DNA of 64,000 nt from Escallonia rubra (GCA_033065855.1 JAVXUO010001195.1:62001-126000), one strand, 5' to 3'; positions 1 through 11,300 are shown, counted from the stretch's first letter. The notes: a model not told the origin generated them from the sequence alone. Numbers and translations: made by a program.

Positions 1-100
1 ATTTTTTATTGTACTAAAACCTGTTAGGTTCAAAAGCACATGGTTTTCTTGGGTTAGGTACAAACCCAACACAACCAACCCAAGCTGCAGCCCTAACTTT
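1..100. mobile_element. Truncated end of a hAT-like MITE (tentative)
   Basis: The first 100 bases are rich in CCCAAC/ACCCAA motifs and end in a CTGCAGCCCTA-like terminus. This resembles the end of the element at 44163-44819, whose ends read TAGGGTGCAACTTCC. Only one end is visible because the window cuts the element. From about 100 to 503 I see no gene and no other recognisable structure. Confidence 0.3.
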
Positions 101-503
101 GACCCCCAAATTGCTACTCTATTTTGTTTGATACTTGGAAAAGAAAATGGCTTAAACAAAATTATGCAATTTGACGAAGATAATGGAGGGGAATGATCGG
201 AGTGGAAGGTTGTTAAGGTTATAACTTGTGGATGCGGTTTAACAGTGATTGGTTGGCAAAGATTGAAAATGGTGGAAGTGAGTGCGATGGTGTTGATGAG
301 AGTTTTTGGCAATAGCTATCAGGCCAGGTGAAAGAGATGGCATAGAGGATATACGGTGAAGTTGGGTGTGGTAATGGTAGGTCTATTTTAAGTTGGTGGT
401 TGTGGTGCGCCAGCATGGGTGGCGATTTTGGAGCAACAATGAACTAATAAGTAGTGGTGGTGGTTAATGGTGTGGAGGGTGGGGACTGTTAGAAGCCCAC
501 ATA

Positions 504-508
504 CTAGT
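504..508. repeat. Left target-site duplication CTAGT of solo LTR 1
   Basis: CTAGT lies immediately before the TGTTCCCAACC end of the LTR. The same five bases recur at 2463-2467 right after the GGCATCA end. Confidence 0.85.
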
Positions 509-1259
509 TGTTCCCAACCTACTCTGGTCGCACCCAAAGGCCCATTGGGGGTTCCATTTTGCACGACACATCAGCACAGTCAACAGTCAATATTCAACGC
601 TTCCAACCGGTCAAAACATACACGCTCAAATCACATGAACTTTTCATATTTTCTACGTTACTTCGTCACTAAGAAATTCATTTTCGCGCGATGCCTCAAC
701 GCGCTTTGACCGTCGCACGTCACCCGTCGGCACTTGACCAGGGTGTCTCCTCCAAGACATTATCTCTGCTCGTGCGCCGTCTCTGTGATGCTCGTCGTAC
801 GGGCCCCATCTCCGCGACCCCGTTGCCCGCGCCCACCACGGGCAGTCTCCGTAACGCCCGTCGCCCGCATCTGGTCGCCATCTCCACGACCCTCGTCACC
901 CTCGGCCATGCTGCATCTTCACGACGCCCATTTCGCGTGCCCATGGGCTGTCTCTGCGACCCCCGTCACCTGCGCCCGCGCGTTGTCTCCAACACTCCGC
1001 CGCGCTGCTGATACAACCATGCCCCCAGGCTCTCTATCACAATATCGTGCCCTATGGCTCTCTGTCACACTATCGTGCCCCCGGCACCATGAACACTCCG
1101 CCGTGCCCATGTGCCGCGCCACTGATACTGTCAGGCCCCCGACTCTCTGTCACACTACCACGCTCCTTGCGTTGGTCCATCCTTTCACCACACCATACAC
1201 ACCTTGCCTTGGTCGTGGAACATGCTTCGACCCACTATCCGGAGTGTGCAGCATTCTGC

Positions 1260-1760
1260 GGGGATAAGCGACGCCTCCGGGACACTATCTCCGCCAGGGA
1301 GCTTTTTAACTCCCCTTCTGCCAGGTAGACGGCTCCTCCAGGATGCTACCTCGGCCCGTCAGATAGACGGCTCCTTAGAGTTGCTACCTTGACGCGCTCC
1401 GAGTGCTACGGCACAAGGACTCACCTGCGGGGATAAGCGAATCCTCCGAGACACTATCTCTGCCAGTGAGCTTCAACTCCCCTTCTGCCAGGTTGACGGC
1501 TCCTCCGGGATGCTACCTCGGCCTGTCGGATAGACGGATCCTCCGGGATATTACCTTGACGCGCTCCGAGTGCTCCAGCACAAGGACTCACCCGCGGGGA
1601 TATGCTTGCTCTCTAAGACACTGTCTCTGTCAGTGAGCTCCAAGTGCTCCGACATGAAGACTCCCCTTCCGCCAGGTAGACGGCTCCTCTGGGATGCTAC
1701 CTCGACCTGCAAGATATGTGACTCATCCAGGACACTATCTCCGCCAGGGTGTCTGCGTGA
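1260..1760 (+). repeat. Tandem array of ~168-bp units inside solo LTR 1
   Basis: Units start with GGGGATA at 1260, 1429 and 1596, giving periods of 169 and 167 bp. Each contains GGCTCCTCC, GATGCTACCTCG, TTGACGCGCTCCGAGTGCT and CACAAGGACTCAC blocks. The last unit is partial and rearranged. Confidence 0.8.
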
Positions 1761-2144
1761 CTAGCTTACGTGCTCCGGCACTGGGGGTTTGCATCGGCAC
1801 CCCTATGGACTATGACCCCCGGGTCACTCTGAGACGGGAGCAGGTCTTTGGAGGGCATCACGCCTAGTTCGCCTGGCAGTTAGGCGTTGGCTCTTCCCCA
1901 CTACTGCCAGCCTTGTGGGACTTTGCAAGGGCTTGGATTGGTGGCTAGATCAAAGGGGTTCTCTGGCCATACCAGCGGTGTGGGAGCCAGTCTTTCCAGA
2001 CAGACAGAGCGACGCTGTGCGGGGCAGGCCAGGTGAATATGCGATTCGACCGTCCGTGGAGCGCTGGCACCTGTGGACCCATCGGTGACGTGTCACTCCC
2101 GGGGAGCGTCGCTTGTCGGTTGATGATATCATCATCTCAGCCTC

Positions 2145-2152
2145 TATAAATA
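2145..2152 (+). promoter_or_regulatory. TATA box of solo LTR 1
   Basis: TATAAATA lies about 317 bp before the LTR end, in a CCTCTATAAATAGGGG context that is conserved in LTR 2. This is the expected U3/R promoter position. Whether it is active is unknown. Confidence 0.6.
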
Positions 2153-2462
2153 GGGGTCTTGAGAACTCATTCTGGACGGTTGAATATTTTCAGAACTCAC
2201 TTTCTCATTTTATAATTCTAGAGAGAGAAACATACAAAACCTTGCTCTGGACCTAAGCATCGGATTGTGACTGTCGTCCTGTATTCACCTTGCGCCATCA
2301 CCCTCGCAGAACTGTCACCCCTCAGGCTCTGTCTGGGAAGCCTTTGGTCTCTGCCTTTGCTTCATTCTTGCTGTGTCCTACATCAACGTACTTGACATCT
2401 GACTCGGACTGCATTCCTTGTGGCACCTCCACGTTGACTGCGAACCCACTTCCTTGGCATCA

Positions 2463-2467
2463 CTAGT
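2463..2467. repeat. Right target-site duplication CTAGT of solo LTR 1
   Basis: Five bases after the CA end of the LTR, identical to 504-508. Confidence 0.85.
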
Positions 2468-3253
2468 TTTGCACGAGTATCTATACTTACAAGGTTCATT
2501 GGTGATGACATCATCTAAATAATACGTTTTTGTACTAGGTCAATGACATGAAGATACTTTTTAGACTTTATGTACTGGACTGTAATTATACCTTAACATC
2601 AGTAATACATGTGTAATTTAACCTATGGTTAGTTTCCAGTGGAGGGCACGTAGACAAGGACCCAATGGGGAAAATCTCGTAACGGCCCAATTAAAGTTAA
2701 GCAAGTTAACACATAGACACATCTGAGGGGAATATGTAACTCCACAGTGAAGTGGATTTTGATTGATTATAACAATAGAATTGAAAAGCAACGACAGCAT
2801 GTCGACCACGATCACGATGACGTGACGGCCACCGTGAGTTGACAGGAACACGACGAGATCGATGGCCACGGTGGGTAGACGTAAATGGCCGTCACGAAGA
2901 GTCGACATAAGGACGATGATGAGCGTCCATGAATCTCGACCATCTTAATCGAATCTCAACAACGATGGCACTCCGCCGACAACTACTAATCTCAAGCATA
3001 TCACCCATTTTTTGCCCTCACCCCTTTCGAATTTAGTCGCCACCAAGTTAGTTCATCGCCACTGTTCGACCGTCGCTCATTGGGAAGTCCAACCGATAAA
3101 TTGCAAAAAATTTAATTAGGCCGTAAAATCACGTGAACTAATGACGTGGTAATATTCCCTGGAGTAGTGAAAGAGAAGTAACCCCCAAACTTTCTCATAT
3201 TCTCCTCTCTCTCTCTCTCCCCCTCTCCTGGTCTCTCTTCCCTCTCTCTGACC
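2468..3253 (+). other. Intergenic region and leader of the MAMYB-like gene
   Basis: No gene is seen. The last 55-60 bases before the start codon at 3254 are an almost pure pyrimidine CT tract (about 3195-3250), typical of a plant 5' leader. The rest is unremarkable. Confidence 0.5.
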
Positions 3254-4183
3254 ATGGAGTTCTTAGACGAGGAGAGCAGACCCAGATTAATGTTTCAATC
3301 TCGCCCATTACCTTCAACTCCGGATCCCGAATCCCTTACTCTAACTCCCCACAAACCCACGTTAATCATCTCACTTCTCCTCTCTTCATTCCTCTTCACT
3401 CTCTCTTTCCTCTACCTCCAATCCGAACCCCTCAAATCCCTCATTTTGTGGCTAGCCCTCTCCTTTCTCGTCGGCCCCTTCGCCCCTTCGTCTCTCACCG
3501 CCGGCGACATTCGCGTCGGCGTGGGCCCCGCCCTTCCCCCACCCCCATCCCAAAATGACCAGTCCGACCCTGCGGATTCCAGTAAGAAACCCTCTAATCG
3601 CCGATCCAAGGCCCGGAAGCCCGAAGAATTCGGGCAGCATCCGGTACCCGTAGTCGTCAACGGGCCGATTAAATCGGAAGAGAGGAAGGGTTCGGAGCCG
3701 AAGCCCGTGATTCTCGGTGAGGAGAGAGAATGGAGCGATGGGGATCTGGATTTGTTGAAAAAGCAGCTGGTGAAGTACCCTGTGGGGATGCCGGGGCGGT
3801 GGGAGGCGATAACGCTGGCATTTAGTGGGCGGCATTTGGTCGAGAGTGTGATCAGGGAGGCGAAGTCGACCGGGGAGAGGAAGGGGAGCGATGCAGACTC
3901 GTTTACGCGATTTTTGAAGGACCGGAAGCCAGTGGATAAGCGGATTGATGGCGGAAATGAAGGTGGAGATGACACTGGGGCGGTTGAGAATGGTGGGGTT
4001 AGTTGGAGCGCTGGGGAGGATATAGCACTGCTGAATGCGTTGAAGGCGTTTCCAAAGGATGTGGCGATGAGGTGGGAGAAGATTGTGGCAGCCGTGCCAG
4101 GGAAGTCAAAGGCAGCGTGTATGAAGAGGGTGGGCGAGCTGAAGAAGAATTTTAGGAGCTCCAAGGCTACTGCTGACGCCTAG
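3254..4183 (+). CDS. MAMYB: Membrane-anchored MYB/SANT transcription factor, MAMYB-like
   Basis: A single open exon encodes 309 aa, the same length as I recall for Arabidopsis maMYB (At5g45420). Two hydrophobic segments at about residues 37-57 (TLIISLLLSSFLFTLSFLY) and 62-80 should anchor it in the endoplasmic reticulum. A basic, proline-rich linker follows at about 90-150. A first SANT/MYB-like repeat (REWSDGDLDLLKKQL) lies at about 157-205. A second (VSWSAGEDIALLNAL, then RWEKIVAAVPGKS) lies at about 250-301. In the family the C-terminal MYB part acts in the nucleus and is linked to root-hair growth; that is family knowledge, not visible here. The ATG at 3254 follows a CT-rich leader and is the first in frame. 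A 250-residue open frame on the opposite strand is only a shadow of this gene. Confidence 0.93.
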   Translation: MEFLDEESRPRLMFQSRPLPSTPDPESLTLTPHKPTLIISLLLSSFLFTLSFLYLQSEPLKSLILWLALSFLVGPFAPSSLTAGDIRVGVGPALPPPPSQNDQSDPADSSKKPSNRRSKARKPEEFGQHPVPVVVNGPIKSEERKGSEPKPVILGEEREWSDGDLDLLKKQLVKYPVGMPGRWEAITLAFSGRHLVESVIREAKSTGERKGSDADSFTRFLKDRKPVDKRIDGGNEGGDDTGAVENGGVSWSAGEDIALLNALKAFPKDVAMRWEKIVAAVPGKSKAACMKRVGELKKNFRSSKATADA

Positions 4184-5306
4184 ATGGAAGCTTTGGTCGT
4201 TGGTTGGTTTCCTCGGAGTTCGATTATCAGCAGCCTTGAGTTGTGGAGGTAATTGCTGTCATAGAAACTTTTACTTCAATAGATTTGTTTATTTCGTTAT
4301 TGGATTTGAGTCCAATGCCTGAGTTGTTTAGTTGAGTTGAGGAAGTTAACGACATAAAATATACGGAAAAGTTTGTGATTCTATTGACAGTACTCATAGA
4401 TGAACTGATTTCTTATACTGTGGCAAAGGCACTTTATAAGTTGATTAATAGTAATATGTTTGCTATTGCTTTGCTATATTCATGTGCTTTATGTATGTCT
4501 TTTTTCGAAAGGCAGTTGTTGATTGTGTTGACTCCAACACGCTTACCAGATAGTAGCACCGAAACTAGCCTTGTGCAGGTTTTGGTTTTCACAGCATTGA
4601 ATTAATCTTTGGTCTGGACTTACAGACTTTTTTCAAAGACTGTGTTAGACTCACTCAACTCACAAGGTTTCAAATTCCACTTGTCGAAATTAGGGACATG
4701 AACTTCTTTACTGGGTCAAGGCCAGGATCTCTGAACCTTGTATGCTAATGGGTTCGTTCCCACTAAGTTTTAGTCAAATTATTTAGAATATTCCTAACAG
4801 ATTTATAATATGCAACATTCACATGGCACTTGCGAGTGCAAGTATCCAGGTTTTTCTCACTTTTGTACTTCTCGCGTTCTCACTCAGAGAATCTGCGACT
4901 TAGTTTTTGATGGGTTGATAAAAAGTGCAGGCTAGATACTGGAGTTTTGGTTTCCCTAATACATGTGGTTTATGAGCAATTATTCTAAGACTTTATTCAG
5001 TATATACCTATGTAATTTTACTATTCCGTTTTGTCGGGCAGAGAGTGGTAGTGTCATCATGTTCAGTGTGACCTGCATATTCTTCAAGTCAATTCAGGTA
5101 ATGGTAGAATCAATTTTGATCATATTTAGAGTGTTGTGTTCAGAGGGTAGATTGAAAATTTTACGAGGTGAATTCAAGGGCTATTGTGAAATGACTAATG
5201 AGAATGTTCTAAGCGGGTACAAGTCATGCTGTGCTTGATTGTGAAATAGTCAGGAAAGTAGTAGAATTGAAGATAGCCAAATCAGGAGAAATTATTTGGT
5301 GTAACT
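4184..5306. other. Region downstream of the MAMYB-like gene, no gene seen
   Basis: AT-rich sequence that presumably includes the 3' UTR of the MAMYB-like gene. The open frames are short and have no recognisable domains. Confidence 0.5.
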
Positions 5307-5848
5307 GTTGTAACCATGTTATCGTGATGACATGATGCAACCATCCAATAAAATCCCGCCCAATGTCATCTTGACATCCTCGTCACTTGCCAGAATTTCA
5401 CCAGAGATATATGAACGAAGGTTTGAAATGACCGAAGGTTGACTCGACAAATATGTGGTGATGTTCATGTATTTGACTAACTTGCCGGATTCCATGGTTC
5501 TGTTGCCCTGAATGGTCTAGACGGCCGGCAGTATTGTCGCCGATGAGTTTGGAACTTATTATGACCATTTCACGCTTTGAACAAAAATTAAAGATCTTGC
5601 CTTTCTCGAGGTTGGAATCCATGGCCATCGACCAGAGCTTCAGATTTTGCCTTTGACGAGCTCGAGGTCTCCTCCAATCTCTCTTGGATTCGGTTGTGGT
5701 CATTGTTGAGCCCTCACTGGCGTCTTTCCGATTCGCTTGTTGATGCGAAAAAAAATGTTGATTGTGATGTGGGTGTAGAGGCGTTGGTAAAATTTTATTC
5801 GATGGTTGTAGCATGTCATCAAAATGACGTGGTTAGTATGGTTGCAAC
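5307..5848. mobile_element. Inverted-repeat (MITE-like) element, ~540 bp
   Basis: The left end (GTTGTAACCATG, then GATGACATGATGCAACC and ATCCAATAAAAT) is matched in reverse by the right end (ATTTTATTCGATGGTTGTAG, then GCATGTCATC and TATGGTTGCAAC). The arms are roughly 50-55 bp with one small insertion. No clear target duplication was found, so the class is open. The longest internal open frame has no recognisable domain. Confidence 0.6.
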
Positions 5849-7712
5849 GAATATTTTCTCCTAAATCAGGGCCTTGAGGTTGATGGACATTGCAATACAG
5901 ATTTATGGATAAATTTCTTCGCTATATCTTAGAGGCAGCACATAGGGTAGCATGAGTCTGTAACTCTTTAAGTGTTCTTTATCGTGCTGCAGTGAAGATA
6001 TATGTTTGATGGGAAGGAGGAATCTTGAAGGCCTGGATGGCGTGGCCTTTGAGTTGTAGCTTCTCCCACAGGACGCAAATATGGCATCATTGATATACAT
6101 TTTGCTCTTAGAAGAATTCTTCTGGAAGTGGCTGTTTGGATACTGAGGAGTGGTTGTAATTTGTACTTTGTGATGGCAAGATTTTTTATCATGTGCAGAT
6201 GGAACTCATTGGAAGATCTTACCGAGTTAGTTGAAAATTCTTGGACTAGGGGCTGACTCCTCACCTTGCATATTTCTAAACTTTAGGCTTTATGGCTCCT
6301 GCATAAGCAATTTAAATAATGAGTTTTGATGCTCAGTTGCAGCCTATATGGATTTGAATGCTTATTCGTATCCTCTCGTGTACTGGGGGCTGGTGCGAAC
6401 TTCACTTCTCATCCCGAACCATTCAGATATGTGCAGCAACCTATTGTGCTAGTGTGAGGGAGGGAGGGAGGCAGGGAGAGAACAATACATCATCATTAAT
6501 TGGACTGGATTAGTAACCTGGGGTGTTATGTGCTTAGACAAGATATCAAGAAACTTAAGTGATAAATAAATAGTGGAAACATCAAGATTTTAATTGCAAA
6601 TAACTGCTTGAAATGAACACTCCACCATATCCCTCCTAGGAAGTAGTTTAGGCATGTTTCCATCTCGGTATCATTGAGATTATGTTGTTCATATGGAGAA
6701 GGTCTTTTAGTTGGCAAGTTCAGGGTTTTGTGAGCCCTTGCGCTCAGGGAGCAGGGTTTGTGGGAAGGAAGGACGTGTCCAGTTTGAGAAATTACCATTC
6801 TGACTATTGGCAACAGCTCTCAGGTGCGTTTTCGGTTGTATTGGCGCTGTGGGGAGGAGTTTCTCGTTTGTGAGTGATAAGGAGGTGTTGGTAGTGAAGG
6901 TTCTTCAGGTGTTCAGGAGATCCTTTTATGACTGGGCGCTTGGTGCACTTTCAAACCTTGGTCGAGTCATTGTAGAGCCTTCTGAAATACAGTGTCTTCG
7001 TTCCTGGGGTGTGATATTTTGAGACCAAGGTCACTCTCAAGGTTTGCTTTTTGGTTGGGAGGTTTCGGTAATGGGTATAATTGGAGGTTGCGTAGGAAGA
7101 TCTATGGTGCTACATATGCAAATCAATTGGGGAATCAGTGTGGATGTTTAATTACTGTGTTAGCCGTCAGGATATAGTATTTAACCTGCTTTGTAATTAT
7201 TGGTGATGCCTAAGTTCGTGATTGATCTTTTGAGGTGTTGATCTTTGTAGAAGAGATGTAGGAGATGGGATATTTGGGGCTCGAATGCTCACTGGTTTTT
7301 TTTGGTCTCTGATTCGACATGAATAGACGAGCTTTTGAGGGTGTCCAAGGCAGCATTATATAGAAGGTACAGGAGGTGGCACATAAGCTTGGTACAGCAG
7401 ATTTGGAGCCGGATATGTGTCAAATGATAAGAGCTCCCAATGTAAATCTTATGCTGCCATCTTGCTACAGCAGGATGGAGCTGTCGCCTCTTTCTTTTTC
7501 CATATTTTGAGTAATTCTACGAAATAGTCCAATGGCATTGGATTTGTTTAAAAAGGTAGAAAAGGAAGATTGAACATCAACGATAAGTGACTTTTTTACT
7601 TGGAAAAAATGACGGAATTGCTTGCAGTATAGTTTGTTTCAAGAAACCGTGCCTTTTAGATTTTCTTATCGACATTGTGCACCAAAGAACCCCACATAGT
7701 TTAACTCAGGGG
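5849..7712. other. Intergenic region, no gene recognised
   Basis: Several short open frames (about 60-100 residues) on both strands show no family features. Part of 6690-7450 has the even composition of old transposon or cDNA-like sequence, but I could not assign it. Confidence 0.4.
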
Positions 7713-7720
7713 TTCCAACT

Positions 7721-8563
7721 AGGGGTGCAACTTGGGCGGGCTGGACGGGCCCAATGGTTAGACTATGACCAGCCCGCTCTCTAAAAGTTGTGCCCATGTC
7801 CAGTCCAGGCAATCTACGGGCCAAATAATATTTGTCCATGCCAAGCCCATCAAAATTTTGGTAGACACGAGCTGGACGCGGACTGTCCACGGGTTGTCCA
7901 TGGTTAGGAATTACTTTTTTTTAAACGATTCGAAACATATCATTGACCATCCAACTCTACCATTCATTCATGATAATGAAAAAAAAGTACATTAAAGTCT
8001 CAAAATGAACTTAAATATAAGCATGAAAATAAATATTTGGGACAAAATGAGAGAGAAAAAAATACAAGAGTTTCCAATTCTATAATAAGAAATAAAGTAT
8101 TAAAAATAAGGTCTTCATATATCTTTAAACATGAACGAAAAGTGGGAATGGTTGCTCAATTTAGTTCAGAAAAATAAGATAAGAATATGAGCATACATTT
8201 GGCTTTAAGGCTTTGACTTTGTCAAAGTGGGGTTGAGAGTTCAGAAAGTACAAAAGAGAAATTGTATTATATTAGGTTAAGAATTTGACGATCGAGATTG
8301 CATAGACTTATGTGATCCACAATTTTTAATAACTAAAGGAAACAAAATAAATAAATATATATATATATATATATATTATATTGTAATTTACATTATATAA
8401 TAGTTAGACTGGTTAGTTTTCTCACAGGTTTGTAGAAACCTTTGCCAATGTCTAGTCCGTATTTTTTGCGGGCCCAAAGTTTTGAGTCCATGTCTACAAA
8501 AGTAAGTCAATGCCCATATTTTTGCGGGTTGGCACGGATTGCCCGGCCCAAGTTGTACCCCAC
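7721..8563. mobile_element. hAT-like MITE, ~843 bp
   Basis: The left end AGGGGTGCAACTTGGGC is mirrored by the right end GCCCAAGTTGTACCCC. The flanking 8-mers TTCCAACT (7713-7720) and TTCCAACC (8564-8571) match at 7 of 8 bases, the duplication length of hAT elements. The interior is AT-rich with an (AT)n tract at about 8356-8376 and GGCCC/GGGCC motifs near both ends. No transposase is present. Confidence 0.7.
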
Positions 8564-9169
8564 TTCCAACCGCTATTGGCGTTAGGATAGTCAAGGATCT
8601 TCTATTAAAGAAATGAAACACGGTAATTAAATACGTGATCTTAGGGATGGCAATACAATGCTCCCCGCCCAACCCAGGTCGTTCCATCTTCTTCGTAGTT
8701 ACTAATACCATACCGGTACTAGAAATATCGGCCGGTATATACTATTTTTGCCTTCTACCTCTACTGTAACCCTTTACATTTAGTGCCAGTCAAAATATCG
8801 CTCCATATTCGTTGTACCGGCCAGTACAGTTGATACTGGCCGAGACCTATTTACTTATCGAGATAATGTGTTTTGTACCTGTTACAAAAGCATGGAGAAG
8901 TTACAAAGTTTGTTGGATAATTTAAAAAATTGACCATATAAAGATTAAAAAGGTAAAAACCCTAAGGCTTCGTTTGACAAAATTTTTTTTTTGGTTTTCA
9001 GTTTTTAACGAGCAGTTTTTAAAGAGCAGCCTAAATTTTTTTTTTTTTTAAAAAAATGGGGGTGTTTGATAACTTTTTTTTTTTTTAATTTTTTTTTTGG
9101 TGTTTGGTTATCTTTTTTATTTTGACTTTTTGTTTTGTGGTTTGCGGTGGCGGTGGGGGGGTGTAGCCG

Positions 9170-9465
9170 TGGTGGCCGGTGGTGGTGGNGGTGGCCGGCG
9201 GCCGGAGGTGGCTGCCGGTGGTGGCCGGCTGCCGGCAGTCGCCGCCGGTGGCTGCCGGTGGTCGCCGGCGGTCGGAGGTGTTCGTCGGCGGCCGGAGGTG
9301 GCTGCCGGCGGCCGGAGGTGGCTGCCGGCGGCCGAAGGTGTTTGCCGGCGGCCGGAGGTGGCTGCCGGTGGTCGCCGGCAGTGGTCGCCGGCGACCGGCA
9401 GTCTCCGGCGGTGGTCGCCGGCGGCCGGCGGTGGTCGCCTGAGGTGGCTGCCGGCGGTGGGAGGG
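9170..9465. repeat. GC-rich minisatellite, left arm of the foldback element
   Basis: Units of about 24 bp built on GGAGGTGGCTGCCGGCGGCC are repeated imperfectly. The apparent glycine/arginine-rich open frames here are a by-product of the repeat. G-quadruplex formation looks possible. Confidence 0.8.
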
Positions 9466-9744
9466 TGGTGGTGGTGGTCTAAGAAAAAAAAACCAAAACT
9501 GAAAAAAAAACCAGTTTCTGGAGTTTTTTTTTACTCTTCAGTTTAAAAACTGGTTTTTAAACTGAAAAAAAAATGGTTACCAAACGCCCCTTTTTTTTCA
9601 GTTTTTAAAAACTGAAAAAAAAAGAGCGTTTGGTAACCATTTTTTTTTCAGTGTAAAAACCAGTGTGTAAACTCAAGAGTAAAAAAGAGTAAAAAAAAAC
9701 TCCAGAAACTGGTTTTTTTTTCACTTTTGGTTTTTTTTCTTAGA

Positions 9745-10080
9745 CCTCCACCTCCTCCCTCCCACCGCCGGCAACCACCTCAGGCGACCACCGCCGGAGA
9801 CTACCGGCAGCCACCTCCGGCCGCCGGCGACAACCGCCGGAGACTGCCGGCAGCCACCTCCGGCCGCCGGCAGCCACCTCCGGCCGCCGGCGACCACCTC
9901 CGGCCGCCGGCGACCACCGCCGGAGACTGCCAGCTGCCACCTCCGGCCGCCAGCGACCACCGCCGGCGACTGCCGGCAGCCACCTCCGGCCGCCGGCCAC
10001 CACCGCCGGCGACTGCCAGCAGCCACCTCCGGCCGCCGGCCACCACCACCACCACCGGCCACCACCGCTGCACTCCACCA
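9745..10080. repeat. GC-rich minisatellite, right arm of the foldback element
   Basis: The complement-type array (GCCACCTCCGGCCGCCGGC units) mirrors 9170-9465 and forms the other side of the foldback. The proline-rich open frames over it are not genes. Confidence 0.8.
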
Positions 10081-10273
10081 CCGCCACCGCAAACCACCAA
10101 AAAAAAAAAATCAAAATAAAAAGGGATACTAAACACCAAAAAAAAAAACCTAAAAAAAAAGAGGATATAAAACACCCACTTGTTTTTATAAAAAAAAAAA
10201 TTAAGCTGCTCTTTAAAAAACTGCTCTTTAAAAACTGAAAACCAAAAAAAAAATTTTGTCAAACGAACTTTAA

Positions 10274-10880
10274 AGTTTTAGTATATCGTTCGAAGCCTCT
10301 GTTGCTATTCCAAGTTCCAGTTTATTTTTTGTCTCTATCCATCACAATGTTCACCATAATTTGCATAATCTTCCGGTTAAGTCTTGACTCTGCAATCTTT
10401 ATCGCAATTTTCATTTTTGCTTTTATTTTTCATCAGATTCATTCATCTATACGATGTACTATTTCACCCAGACATACCATCAGCTTATTCTTTTATAAAT
10501 ACATGCTAATGAGATAGTTGAAAAAGGATGCAATTCAAGTGAATGAATTATTTGTTCTTGATGCCACTGCATAAGAACAGTCAATTGATTCTAGAGCAAG
10601 CAGCTTCACTGAATTATAAATGCCAGGCAATATGATTGGTATGTAGCATTTTTCTTAGTCACGTTAATGAATAAGCATTATCTATGTTTAAAGTTGATGA
10701 AAAATTTGAGATTGCACTGAGACAGTACTAATAATAGTACGTATTATTTCATGAAGAAAACCATTATGTACTTCGGTACGGTATATTGCCCCATATTTGA
10801 TTTAATACACCTCGCTCCGCCCTACCTCATTTCATTTAGATCCAACCAGTTCTTTTTCACCGATTCAATACCAGTGAACC
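10274..10880. other. Intergenic region, no gene recognised
   Basis: AT-rich sequence without domain-bearing open frames. Confidence 0.4.
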
Positions 10881-10881
10881 C

Positions 10882-11140
10882 GTATTGAACTTTTTTATGG
10901 CGGTTGGCAGCAGCGACATGGAGGTGGCTAATGGAGTTGGACGGCGGTGACAGCGGCTGTCGAAGTTGACAGACAGTGACTGTTGGCAGTTAGCTCCAGC
11001 GGCAGCTGTCAAAATTAGCCAGCGTAACATGTATTGAACTTTTTATGGCGGTTGGCAGCACTGGTGGGTGGAGGTGGCTAATGAAGATGGACGGCGGTGG
11101 CAGCGGCTGCCGAAATTGATTGAAAACTGATTGTAGACAG
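10882..11140. repeat. Tandem duplication with ~150-bp unit
   Basis: The block starting GTATTGAACTTTT, then ATGGCGGTTGGCAGCA and TGGACGGCGGTG, at about 10882 recurs at about 11031. The two copies are diverged by point changes and small indels. Confidence 0.7.
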
Positions 11141-11150
11141 TTAGCCGCAG

Positions 11151-11300
11151 CAGTGACTGTCGGAATTGGCTAGCAAGTGGCAATTGGTGGCTGCCAAACG
11201 GTAGTTGACTAGTGGCGTTAGTGGCAGCAACAGTGACTGTCGGAATTGGCTAGCAGGTGGCAATTGGCGGCTGCTAAACGGTAGTTGACTAGTGGCGGTC
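11151..11300. repeat. Tandem duplication with 80-bp unit
   Basis: CAGTGACTGTCGGAATTGGC begins at 11151 and again at 11231. Both copies run on through TGGCAATTGG and ACGGTAGTTGACTAGTGGCG with few differences. Confidence 0.8.

Larger units (their letters stand above)
509..2462 (+). mobile_element. Solo LTR 1 of a retrotransposon family (1954 bp)
   Basis: The sequence begins TGTTCCCAACC and ends GGCATCA, i.e. TG..CA, and is bounded by the perfect 5-bp duplication CTAGT. A diverged copy lies in inverse orientation at 17778-19826 with a different 5-bp duplication, which fixes the ends independently. No internal retrotransposon region, primer-binding site or second LTR adjoins it, so it is a solo LTR formed by LTR-LTR recombination. 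Inside are a GC- and CpG-rich part (about 690-1250), a tandem array of about 168-bp units (1260-1760), a TATA box at 2145-2152 and a downstream R/U5-like part. Open frames in the GC-rich part show no protein-family similarity that I recognise. The superfamily (Gypsy or Copia) cannot be told from an LTR alone. Confidence 0.9.
8966..10270. mobile_element. Large foldback Harbinger/Tourist-like element with GC-rich minisatellite arms
   Basis: The ends GGCTTCGTTTGACAAAA and TTTTGTCAAACGAACTT are inverted and flanked by TAA (8963-8965 and 10271-10273), the 3-bp duplication of PIF/Harbinger MITEs. The whole 1305 bp folds back on itself around 9607 (CAGTTTTTAAAAACTG). Each arm holds a run of A or T, a CAGTTTTTAAA motif and a GC-rich minisatellite of CCGGCGGCCGG type. 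One ambiguous base (N) is at 9189. No transposase is present. A shorter relative lies at 16833-17277. Confidence 0.8.

Noticed and set aside
691-1267. Overlapping open frames of 93-177 residues in the GC-rich part of solo LTR 1
   Set aside because: They lie inside an LTR, have repeat-like composition in several frames at once and are broken in the second LTR copy. No domain was recognised.
3412-4164. 250-residue open frame antisense to the MAMYB-like gene
   Set aside because: Shadow of the sense coding bias; no domain features.
9097-10262. Glycine-, arginine- or proline-rich open frames up to 153 residues
   Set aside because: They are translations of a GC-rich minisatellite in all frames and both strands of a foldback element.
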